This document shows positions 43,739-55,258 of a DNA stretch of 64,000 nt, one piece after another. The stretch covers positions 64,251,264 through 64,315,263 of the forward strand of contig JASWHV010000003.1 in NCBI GenBank assembly GCA_030760725.1. Direction: 5' to 3'. The first letter of the stretch is position 1; each line of letters begins with the position of its first letter. The translations under genes and the position numbers were made by a program. Origin of the DNA: Neostapfia colusana. Lineage: Eukaryota > Streptophyta > Magnoliopsida > Poales > Poaceae. Under the pieces are notes generated by a model, which saw only the letters and a program-made list of their open reading frames with translations, searched no databases and was not told where the DNA came from.

Positions 43739-46700
43739 TGTAACACCCCAAAACCTGTTAAGAGGGTTATTTAAAAAAATTTGGACGTATTGCATGTGTT
43801 GCAAAAATTCAAATTCAAACTGGAATTCAAATTAAACTCAAAACAGAAATGAAAAAGAGAAAGAAAAGGAAAAAAATAAACCTCCCCGGCCAGTGGGCCG
43901 AAACCCACCAGCCGGCCCATTCACCCCCGCGCCAGCCCGCATCCGCGCGCCCCCCCTCTTTCCCACTGACAGGCAGGGCCCGCCAACCCTTCTTCCTCCT
44001 CGCGCCCGCGCTCAGCCGGCCGGACTCTTCTCACCTCCGAATCGAAACCGCCACGGATCCTCACGTATCCCAGCCGAATTTCGTTCCTGGACGACGCGAA
44101 CTCGATCGCAACCGAACGCCGCCCTCCCCCGGCTATATAAACACCGGCATCTTCCCAATTTTCACCCGCGATCGGCTGTTTTTCTTCCCGGTGAGAACCG
44201 AAGCTCCGATCACCGTTTTCTCTCGATTTCTGCTCGGGTTCTCTGATCTAACGCGCCGATCGTATTCCACCGCCTCCGGGGAACCGCGCAGGTGCAGAAA
44301 ACTCGGTGGTTTGCGCTTCAAACACAGCGCCGACGAGCCTCGCCGTGAATTCACCTCGGACCTCGTCGCCGACCGCTTTCCAGGACCTCCGAGCTCAAGA
44401 AAACCCCCGAGGTGAGATCCCCGACCTCCCCTCTACCGATCTATGCCATAAAATCACAGTTCCAGGAAGAATTGACGAAGATCCGAAACTCTCCGGCGAG
44501 ATCGCCGCCTCCCGCCGCCGTGTGCCGCCGGGCAGCGCCGCCCGCGCTCGATCAGAGTGACGTGGCCGCTTGTGCGCCGTCTATTTTAAATCACACGGTA
44601 GAATTTAAATCCCCGCGTACCGGTTCGACGTTATAATCTCAGCCGTCTGTTTTAAATCGGACGGTCCACGCTAGCCCCGCGTTATAAAGGTCGGAATTCT
44701 TACGCGCTACCCCCTGGGGTTTTCGGAAAATATGAGCTAGCCCCAGAAACTTGTGATCTAGCCCCTAGAACTTTAGAAAATCATGTAAATTCATTTAAAA
44801 ATCAGTTTTAGCCCCTAGACTTAATAAAAATTAGGAAAACCCCTCTGTTATGTGTAGTTAGACCTCTGGAAATTCTTAAAATAATATAATAGACCCTGTA
44901 ATGGGGTGAGTTTACCTTTTTAACCCTATGTGATATTAAATTTAGGAATTTGAATATGTGATTAGTATTTAAAATTTAAAAGATGGGACAAACACATTAT
45001 AAATTCAAATTAAAAACTTTCCTAGTACTTGGAAAACTTTGGAGTGAGATAAAAATAGATTTTTGGCTGAAATGAATCTGTCTAATTGATTATTCACATT
45101 TATTAGTTATAGGGACACATTTTAAGTAGAGAATAATTCTGAAAATTAGTAAAATAAATGTAAAATAGTTCACATCAGAGGAGAAGTTCAAAAATATATT
45201 ATTTAATATTTTAGACCCAAAACCTATTCTGTTTAGATGAGGTGTCTTACTATTTTCATAATAAAGTTCACATTTAGGCATAGGAAATAAATCTGAAAAT
45301 ATAGCAAGCTAGGTATGAATAACTAGAAAATGATAAATGAAGTTTCCAAAATCCAAAGAATTCAGTTTAGGGTTGGTAGAAGGTCTAAAGACACATTTGG
45401 AGTAGGAAAATACCCTCCATGCACACTTGGTAGCTAAAAGGTGTATCAATTGAATATAAGGAATTTATTTAAATTGGAAACTCATATATAGTATGCAAAC
45501 ATAAATATGAATACAAAAGTAGAAATCATATGCACATGTTTAAAAGTGCATGTAAGCCAAAATCAACACACATAGAGTAACCACAACACATAGAAATGTG
45601 AATGGCTTTCATAAATGTGAATGTGTGGTTTGTATGAAGTGGAAGTGTGAACTATGTCTTATGGATTGTTGTTTTCTTTTGCTATGTGTGATGGTATGAG
45701 TAGAACCTGCTCCAGAGCAAGTTCTTCCTTTCTAAGATCAGGACTACCCATTCCCAGAGCAGCAGGAAGAAGGCAAGTGTCCTTGACCACTTTGATCCTA
45801 TGCTAGGATGTGTAGATAGAATCATTTGCATTGTTAATTGAAATATGAAACCCATGCTAGGAAGTTTCCCTAGAATTGCATTACCTTGTTTCCTTGTAGC
45901 TTGGGTTGGGATTCATTTTATCATGTCATTTATTATTATGCATATGCTTAGCCATGCTTAGAATGGGATATTTGGGATATGAGATCATCAGTTTATTTTA
46001 CCATACTCTTGAATGAGATATTGTGAGTTATGTAGAGGTAGGGATCAAGGCAAGTTGGATGATTTGGTTGGTGCTGGGTGCACGAGACTCGGATTTGTGT
46101 TTAGTACTTGCCTGGATCCTAAGGACCGGTTCATGGAGCATGTAACCTGGCTTTACCGTGCCAACCACATGCTGAGATGGAGCAGCTTGGCCAATTAATT
46201 AGGTGTATCCCCGGCGTAGTATGGGTGTGTTGGATGGTGCGGGGAGTAGGTGTCAGCTGGACTACCATATGAACCGCAAGGCTCAAGAGGGGGCCACTGC
46301 AGCGGGGTTGGAGCCTCTTGTATGCTGTTAGGGGTGAAACCTCAGTGGGTCCACGCTCGTCAGGAATCCCTTTGTAAAGGCTTCGTAGTGATCTCCTGGC
46401 TACACACCTGGGAAGTGTGTATGTGATTCGTGGCCACTGGCATAATGGAGGTTCCTTTAGTCCACCCGGCAACGGAGGATGAAATCACTACATGTGGGTA
46501 CAGTGGTGCAAACTTTGCAGAGTCAAAACTGTCATGACAGCCGTGCTCACGGTCAAAAGCGGCTTGGACTTATTCATGATTAGAGGAGTGATGGTTTTGG
46601 AAGTTAAGGATGTTAAGCGGGGATCTTAACATTGAAAATGATGTTATGGTTATTTGATTATGATGATGGGATGGAAGATTGGGACCATTTCACCTGTGTA

Positions 46701-47174
46701 GTAATGTAGGTGCTTAATAAGCTAAGGTGATAGGTATTAATTGCGTAGTGCTTTGACCATGAGTTCAACCTCTCCTTGCTCTAGCCATGCATGACATAAC
46801 TTTCCCACACTTTCTGAGTACCATCGGTACTCAACCTTGCATATTTGTTGGTTTATATTGCTACTCAGGTCAAGATAATGAAGTGGTGTTTAATGACCAA
46901 GACTTTGGACCCGAAGAAGGTTTCTAGGTTCATGGAGTCCCCCGGGCAACGCCTGTGACGGAGCCCACAAGAATAATATTCCGCTGCTATTTTATTTACT
47001 TGTTATGAACTTATTATCGTCCATCGAGACATATGCTATGTAAGACTTATTTATGTTCGACACCTGGCTTGTAATAAATGATGCTTCACTATTTGTCATC
47101 ACATGTATGAGAAAATGATCCTGGCATACATGTGATATTCACTCGGTTGTTCTTCGGAGAAACCGGGTGTGACA
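43739..47174 (+). mobile_element. Solo LTR of family A inside ORF0 of A1 (TSD TACAC)
   Basis: TGTAACACCC...GGGTGTGACA, 3436 bp, flanked by TACAC at 43734-43738 and 47175-47179. The uninterrupted site is seen in A2 (about 60632-60640, minus), which has TACAC once. No internal region is left. It has TATATAA at 44134-44140 and a donor-like GAG/GTGAGA near 44411. Confidence 0.97.
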
Positions 47175-47179
47175 TACAC

Positions 47180-47764
47180 TACAGCTCCACCAGGACCATC
47201 CGTGAGAAGCGGGAAGAATGGAGCTCAGAGATGAGGATTATCAATGAAAATCAGCTGCTCAAGATCCACCGCTCTCCAGCTTGTCGGGCGACTCAGGCCG
47301 ATGCTGAGAAGGATGTCACCTGGGAGGCCATCACCTGCCAGAGTTACATCAACCGTCGCCACCTGGACAGGACTGAGTACATGTTTGTCCTCCAGCGTGA
47401 GAGTGGCACCGCGGAGTACAAGTACCCGATAGTGCAGCAGGGGACTTCCCATGAGCACATGGACCTGTGCTTGGAGGATGCTGCTATGCTCAGCACTCGA
47501 CTGCAGTAGTGCCAGTAGGAGCTTCAGGATGTTCGTGACACCCTGAAGGAGACTGAGGCGTTGCTTCGCGCCAGCTTGAGGGCGAGAGAAAGAGGAGATG
47601 GGAATGAACTGTGTGTCACCGTGAATGACACGTGGACTCCTGACTCCCCAGACCGCCGGGCGAGCAAGCATCGCCGCACTTCTCCACCAGCAGCCTCCCC
47701 ACCTAAAGCAGAATCAGAGGGCAGCCGCAATAATGAAGAAGACCCCGACGAGCCGGCTCAGTGA
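47180..47764 (+). pseudogene. A1 ORF0, 3' part
   Basis: It resumes in the frame of 43553-43738. It contains RSPACRATQADAEKDVTWEA, then ITCQSYINRRHL, the motif shared with ORF0 of B (W-[DE]-A-[LI]-T-x3-Y-x2-R-x2-L), and a coiled coil (ELQDVRDTLKETEALL) with a Pro/Ser/acidic tail ending at TGA 47762-47764. Two stops, TAG at 47507-47509 and TAG at 47516-47518, replace GAG and CAG of A2. Confidence 0.8.
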
Positions 47765-48092
47765 TGCGAGTTGTTTAGAGTCATTTCCCTTAATTCAGCA
47801 GGTTATTGAGTAGTCGAGTCAATACCCTATTTATTTGTATTGGTGTGTGACGTGAGTTGTGGAGTCCATGGGCATTTATCCACAACCTTGTCTTTAGGTT
47901 GCTTTGCTTTGATGTGTGAACCCCTATGAATCAAGAGTGCATTTATTTTAGCATGAGACGTGACGCCCAAAGATCCATGTGAAATCTTAAGAAATTGTTT
48001 AAATATTAAGGCCTCAAAAGTTTAAGTTTAAACAAGAAATTTGGGAAGTTAATACATAATGCTTTAAGTTAACATTTGGTTGATCATGATAG
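47765..48092 (+). other. A1 spacer between ORF0 and gag
   Basis: No gene. The end, TTGATCATGATAG before the ATG at 48093, has a branch-like and AG arrangement. The colinear spacer in A2 is 59727-60008. Confidence 0.55.
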
Positions 48093-48977
48093 ATGGCTGG
48101 AAGAGGAAAAGGTCGTGGTGCCAACCCCAACAACAACAACGATGAGGCCGGCAACCCTCATCTTTCTGGAGGACAAGACAGGGGTGGTCGCCGTGAAGGA
48201 GCTGATCCTATCCATCAAATGATCGAAAATCAGAATCAGCTAATCCAGAGTCTAACTCAAGTGGTGGCCAACTTGCACCAAGCTCCACCCCCACAAGCTG
48301 CACCACGCCAACCAAGGTTGAGTGAGTTTCTGGGAACTCAACCCCCAAAGTTTGCAAGTGCTGCTGAATCTCTGGAGGCAGATGATTGGCTAAAGACCAT
48401 TGAGAGCAAGATGAGGATCATACAATGCCAAGGGTATGAGAGGGTGCTGTTTGCCTCTCACCAATTGCATGGACCTGCTGCTGATTGGTGGACCGCTTAC
48501 GTAGCAGCCCATCACGACCCCGAGAACATCACTTGGGAAGAGTTCAAGCGCAGTTTCCGCAATCACTACATACCCAGGGGTGAACTCAAGAACAAGAGAA
48601 AGGAGTTCTTGGGACTGCAGCAAGGCAACATGACTGTGAGGGAGTACCTCACCAAGTTCACCCAACTATCCCGTTATGCACCACGGGACATCGAAACCGA
48701 TGAGCAAAAACAGGACTGTTTTGTGGAAGGACTCACCATGGAGATGCAATGTGCAATGTCCTCCAACGAGTATGAAAGCTTCCAAAAGATGGTAGACAGA
48801 GCATTTGTCGTGGACAGGAAACTGAAGGCCTTGGAGAATGAAAACAAGAGGAAGGCGGGATGGTCACACCAAGCCTCAGGTAGCAACAACACAAATGAAC
48901 CATATGTTAGCAGTGAACTCTCCAGGGGGAGAAATAAGGACAAGAAAAGTGTGTCCCAAGGTGAATCTAGACATTAA
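48093..48977 (+). pseudogene. gag: A1 Gag, truncated by internal deletion
   Basis: It starts [21 protein letters not shown] after position 1 equals the start of histone H4 and resembles plant H2A. The gag domain is present ([46 protein letters not shown]). About residue 265 the sequence jumps from GCAACA to TGAACCATATG: relative to A2 about 490 bp are missing, including the zinc knuckle and the protease DSG. The frame then ends at 48975-48977 in meaningless residues. Repeated GCAAC(A/C)ACA at both edges suggests a microhomology deletion. It cannot package RNA or process polyprotein. Confidence 0.88.
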
Positions 48978-51777
48978 TGGGGTAGTATTTACTGCAAACC
49001 TCATAGTGATAGACTCACAAGGGATATATATATTATTTTGGGTATGGATTGGTTGACCAAACATAAAGGAATCATCCATTGTTCGACAAGGACGGTGGAA
49101 CTAACTCACCCTAGCGGCACAAAAGTGAAGTTCATAGCCGTACAAGAACCTAGGAGGGACCTTAAACTCAATCAAGTTGAGGTGGAAGTGGAAGAGATAA
49201 GGATTATCTGGGAGTATCCAGATGTTTTTCTGGAGGAGCTGCCAGGTATGCCTCCCGATCGTGAAGTGGAATTCACGATTGAACTTGTGTCTGGAACAGC
49301 CCCAATATACAAGAGGCCTTATCGGATGGACTCCAAACAGCTGGAAGAGCTCAAGGAGCATATAAGAGATTTGACAGAGAAGGGGTATATTCGTCCTAGT
49401 TCCTCACCATGGGGAGCTCCAGTGATATTTGTGCCCAAGAAGGACGGAACCCAAAGGTTATGCGTAGACTACGATGCGTTGAACGAAGTAACCATCAAGA
49501 ACAAGTACCCATTACCCCGCATTGAAGACTTATTTGATCAGTTGAGGGGAGCTTGTGTGTTCTCAAAAATTGATCTCAGGTCGGGATACCACCAACTGAA
49601 GATAAGGCAAACCGACATTCCAAAGACAGCTTTCTTATCTCGGTACGGGTTGTATGAATACACTGTCATGCCGTTCGGGCTAACTAATGCCTCGGCATAC
49701 TTCATGTATCTCATGAACAAGGTATTCATGGAATATCTGGACAAATTTGTGGTGGTTTTTATTGATGACATTCTCGTCTTCTCCAAAGATGAAGAAGACC
49801 ATGAGGGACATTTAAGATTGGTGTTGCAAAAGCTAAGAGAACACCAACTATATGCCAAGCTGAACAAGTGTGAATTTTGGCTGAAGAGAGTTCCCTTCTT
49901 AGGACATATAATCTCGGAGGGAGGAATATCGGTAGATCCCACCAAGATCGAGGATGCGCAGAAGTGGAAGACCCCTGAAAATGTCGGGGAAGTTCGAAGC
50001 TTCTTAGGATTGGTTGGGTATTATCGACGGTTTATTGAGGGTTTCTCCAAGATCTCGAGACCCCTCACCAAATTGTTAGAGAAGGGAATCACATTCACAT
50101 GGACACCGCAGTGTGAGGCGAGTTTTCAAGAACTGAAGAAAAGATTGACAACAGCCCCAGTACTAGTTATGCCGGATATGCAAAAGAATTTTTCGGTGTA
50201 CTGCGATGCATCTGGACACGGGTTGGGATGTGTTCTCATGCAAGAGAGGCATGTCGTGGCCTACGCGTCCTGGCAGCTCCGGAAACACAAGAAGAACTAT
50301 CCTACGCATGACCTAGAGCTAGCCGCAGTGGTGCACGCATTGAAGATTTGGCGGCATTACTTGATGGGGAAGAGGACAGAGATATATACGGATCATAAGA
50401 GCTTAAAGTACATTTTCACAAAGCCAGATCTCAACCTCAGACAAAGGAGATGGTTAGAGCTAATCAACGACTTTGATGTGGGCATCAACTATCATCCTGG
50501 GAAAGCGAACGTCATGGCACATGCTTTAAGCCGGAAAGTGCAGGTCAACATGTTAAAAGAGATTGCAAAACTCAATCTATGTCTGGTGAATAGTGGTGAG
50601 GCCATCGCCATGGAAGTGGATTCCACATTAGAGCAAGACATACGCAACGGTCAGAAGAATGACGAGAAGATACAAGAAATTAGAGAACTCATCAAAGAAA
50701 ATAAAGCCCCTGGGTTCAGAGAGGATGAACAAGGTACGGTGTGGCATGGGAAGAGAATTTGTGTGCCTGAAGTGAAGGAGATCCGTGAATTGATTTTGAA
50801 GGAGGCTCATGATTCCGACTATTCCATTCATCCTGGGAGTACGAAGATGTATCATGACCTCAAGAGCAGATATTGGTGGTATGGCATGAAGCGAGATGTC
50901 GTGGAACATGTTGCCCTATGTGACACATGTCAGTTGGTGAAAGCAAAACATCAACGACCCGCGGGACTATTGCAACCACTCAAAGTGCCTGAATGGAAAT
51001 GGGAAGAAATCGGTATGGATTTCATAGTGGGACTACCTAGGACCCAATCGGGATATGATTCGATATGGGTCATCATCGACAGGCTAACCAAGGTAGCTCA
51101 TTTCATCCCCGTGAAAGAAAGCTACAGCGGATCCAAATTGGCGGAATTGTACATGTCAAGGATCGTGTGTTTTCATGGAGTGCCAAAGAAGATAGTGTCA
51201 GATCGAGGGACACAGTTTACCTCAAGGTCCTGGCAGAAGTTACATGAAACCATGGGAACTCATCTAAATTTTAGTTCTGCCTATCACCCCCAGACTGATG
51301 GGCAGACGGAAAGAACCAATCAGATCCTTGAGGATATGCTGAGAGCGTGTGCACTCAAGAACAATAGGAGTTGGGATAAGAACTTACCGTATGCGGAGTT
51401 CTCTTACAACAACAGCTATCAGGCCAGTATGAAGATGTCACCCTTTGAGGCTTTGTATGGGAGGAAGTGCAGAACTCCACTATTTTGGAACCAAACAGGG
51501 TAAAGTAAAGTGTTTGGGCCCGAGGTACTACAAGAAGACGAGGAGAAAGTGAGGGAAATTCGCAACAATTTGAGGATAGCAGAGACCCGACAGAAGAGTT
51601 ATGCCGATGTACGGAGAAAAGAGCTTATTTTCAATATGGGGGACTATGTCTATCTCAAGGTGTCCCCTATCCGAGGACTTCGTCGGTTCAAGGTGAAAGG
51701 GAAATTATCACCTCGATACATCGGACCCTTTCAGATTCTGGAGAAGAAAGGCGAAGTGGCATATCAACTAGAACTAC
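48978..51777 (+). pseudogene. pol: A1 Pol: RT-RNase H-integrase, cut by A2
   Basis: The long open frame 49038-51503 carries RT ([48 protein letters not shown] with both Asp), RNase H ([34 protein letters not shown], where the last catalytic Asp is His) and integrase (HPGSTKM...[45 protein letters not shown]). Protease remnants before 49038 are out of frame through an extra TA at 49024-49030. TAA at 51501-51503 replaces GAA of A2. 51510-51777 continues to AYQLELL, where A2 begins; chromodomain and PPT are missing. Confidence 0.92.
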
Positions 51778-54700
51778 TGTCACACCCGGTTTCTCCGAAG
51801 AACAACCGAGTGAATATCACATGTACGCCAGGATCATTTTCTCATACATGTGATGACAAATAGTGAAGCATCATTTATTACAAGCCAGGTGTCAAATATA
51901 AATAAGTCTTACATAGCATATGTCTCGATGGACGATAATAAGTTCATAACATGTAAATAAAATAGCAGCAGAATATTATTCTTGTGGGCTCCATCACAGG
52001 TGTTGCCAGGGGGACTCCATGAACCTAGAATCCTTCTTCGGGTCCGAAGTCTTGGTCATTAAACACCACATCATCCCCTTGACCTGAGCAGCAATTTAAA
52101 CCAACAAATATGCAACGTTGAGTACCGTTGGTACTCAGCAAGTGTGGGAAAGTTATGTCATGCATGGCTAGAGCAAGAAGAGGTTGAACTCGTGGTTAAA
52201 ACACTACGCAATTATTACCTACCACCTTAGCTTATTAAGCACCTACATTACTACACGGGTGAAATGGTCCCAATCTCCCAACCCATCATCATAATCAAAT
52301 AACCATAACATCATTTCCAATGTTAAGCTCCCCGCTTAACATCCACAACTTCCAAATCCATCATCCTCTAATCATGAATAAGTCCAAGCCGCTCTTGACC
52401 GTGAGCACGGGTGTCATGACAGTTTTTGACTCTGCAGAGTTTGCACCACTGTACCCACATGTAGTGATTTCATCCCCCATTGCCGGGTGGACTAAAAGAA
52501 CCTCCATTATGCCAGTGGCCATGAACCACATTCACACTTCCCAGGTGTGTAGCCAGGAGATCACTACGAAGCCTTTACAAAGGGATTCCCGACGAGCATG
52601 GGCCCACTGAGGTTTCACCCCTAACAGCATACAAGAGACTCCAACCCTACTGCAGTGGCCCCCTCTTGAGCCTTGCGGTTCATATGGTAGTCCAGCTGAC
52701 ACCTATTTCCCGCACCATCCAACACACCCATACTACGCCGGTGATGCACCTAATTAATTGGCCAAGCTGCCCCATCTCAGCATGTGGTTGGCACGGAAAA
52801 GCCAGGTTACATGCTCCATGAACCGGTCCTTAGGATCCAGGCAAGTACTAAACACAAACCCGAGTCTCGTGCACCCAGCACCAACCAAATCATCCAACTT
52901 GCCTCGATCCCTACCTCTATATAACTCATAATATCTCATTCAAGAGTGAGGTAAATAAATTGATGATCTCATATCCCAATTATCCCATTCTAAGCATGGC
53001 TAAGCATAAGCATATAAATAAATGACATGATAAAATAAATCCCAACCCAAGCTACAAGGAAACAAGGTAATGCAATTCTAGGGAAACTTCCTAGCATGGG
53101 TTTCATGTTTCAATTGACAATGCAAATAATTCTATCTACACATCCTAGTATAGGATCAAAGTGGTCAAGGACACTTGCTTTCTTCTTGCTGCTCTGAGAA
53201 TGGAAAGTCTTGGTCTTGGAAGGGAAGAACTTGCTCTGGGGCAGGTTCTACTCATGCCAATACACATAGCAAAAGAAAACACAATCCATAAGACATAGTT
53301 CACACTTTCACTTCATGCAAAACACACATACATACCTATGAAAGTCATTCACATTTCTAAGTGTTGGGGTTACTCTTCATGTGTTGATTTTTGGCCTACT
53401 TACACTTTTAAACATATGTATATGATTTCTAACTTTTGTATTCAGATTTTTATTTGCACACTATGTATATGAGTTTCAATTCTAAACAAATTCTTTATAT
53501 TCAATTAACACACTCTTTAGCTACCAAGTTTGCATGGAAGGTAATTTCCTATTCCAAGTGGGTTTTTTTTAAACCTTCTACCAAATCCCAAATTGAAATA
53601 TTTGGATTTGGAGACTTCATTTATCATTTTATAATTATGCATACCTACTTTTACTTTATTTTCTAGATTTATTTTCTATGCCTAAAAGTGAGTTTTAAAT
53701 ATTAAATAGTAAGGCATAACATCTAAACAGAATAGGTTCTGATCTAATATATTAAATAATATGTTTTTGAACTTCTCCTCTGATGTGAACTAATTTAAAT
53801 TTATTTTACCAATTTTCAGAATTATTTATTAACCTAAAAATGTGTTCCTAGAACTAATAAATATGAACAACACCCAACCAGATTTCATTTCAGCCTAAAA
53901 TTTATTTTTAGTTCATTCTAAAGTTTTCCAAGTGTTAGTAGAGTTTAAACTTGAATTAGCACATGGGTTTGTCTTTCCTTTTAAATTTAAATCCTAGTCA
54001 CACATTCAAATTTCTAAACTTAATACCATATAGGGTCAAAAAGGTAAGTTCACCCTACTATAGGGTCTAATTTATTATTTTACAAATTTCCAGGGGTCTA
54101 ACTATGCATAACAGAGGGGTTTTGCTAATTTTTATTAAGTCCAGGGGCTAAAACTGATTTTTAATCGAATTTACATGAATTTCTGAAGTTCTAGGGGTTA
54201 GATCAGAAGTTCCCGGGGCTAGCTCGTATTTTCCGAGATCCCCAGGGGGTAGCGCGTAAGAATTGCGGCCTTTATAATGCGGGGCTAATGTGGACCGTCC
54301 GATTTAAAATAGACGTCTGAGATTAGATCGCCGAACCGGTACGCGGGGGTTTTATTTCTACCGTGCAATTTAAAATAGACGGCGCACAAGTGGCCACGTC
54401 GCCCTGACCGTGCGCGGGCGGCGCTGCCTGGCGGCGCGCGGCGGCGGGAGGGGGCGATCTCGCCGGAAAACTTCGGATCTTCGTCTATACTTCCTAAAAC
54501 TGGGATTTAATGGCATAGATCGGTAGAGGGGAGGTCGGAGATCTCACCTCAGGGTTTTTCTTGAGCTCGGAGGCCCTGGAAGGCGGTCGGCGACGAGGTC
54601 TGAGATGGAACAGCGGCGATGCTCGTCGAAGCTGTGTCTAGGGCGCAATCTACCAAGTTTTCTGCACCTGCGTGATTCCTCGGAGGCGGTGGAACAAGAT

Positions 54701-55214
54701 TGGCGCGTTAGATCAGAAATCCCGATCGAAGATCGAGAGAAAACGGCCGGAGAAGCTCTGGTTCTCACCGGGAGGAAAAACAGGCGATCAGGTGGGGAAA
54801 ACGGGGCGATGCCGGCGTTTATATAGACGGGGGAGGGCGGCGTGTCGGTTGTGATCGAGTTTGAGTCGTCCGGGACCAGAATTCGGCTGGGAAAACGCGG
54901 GTTTCCAGGGGGGTTTGGATTCGGCGCGCGGAGGAGTCCCGGCGGCTGGCGCGATCGCGCGAGGAAGAAGATGACCGCAGGCCCCGCGTGTCAGTGAGAA
55001 AGAGAGGGGAGTGCGCGGCTGCGGGCTGGCGCAGGGCCGGGTGGGCCGGCTGGTGGGTTTCGGCCCACTGGGCGGGGGTTTTGTTTTTCTTTTTTTCTTT
55101 TTCTTTTCTGTTTTGAATTGAATTTGAATTCCAATTTGAATTTGAATTTCTGCACCACATGCAATACGTCCAAAAAAATTAAATTCCCCTCTTAACAGGT
55201 TTTGGGGTGTTACA
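51778..55214 (-). repeat. A2 3' LTR
   Basis: Complete on the minus strand, TGTAACACCC (from 55214) to GGGTGTGACA (at 51778), 3437 bp. TATATAA at 54819-54825 (minus). The poly(A)-signal region is near 51870, where the plus strand reads TTTATT. Confidence 0.93.
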
Positions 55215-55228
55215 GCTCTACCCCCCTA
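55215..55228 (-). other. A2 polypurine tract
   Basis: The minus strand reads TAGGGGGGTAGAGC directly before the LTR, within a longer run of T and purines. Confidence 0.85.
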
Positions 55229-55258
55229 AAAAAAATCTCGTCCTCGAGATTGGTGGTT

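Noticed and set aside
45090..45281. AT-rich open frames in LTRs (also 41593-41775, 53436-53666)
   Set aside because: Low-complexity AT-rich LTR sequence; not conserved as protein among copies.
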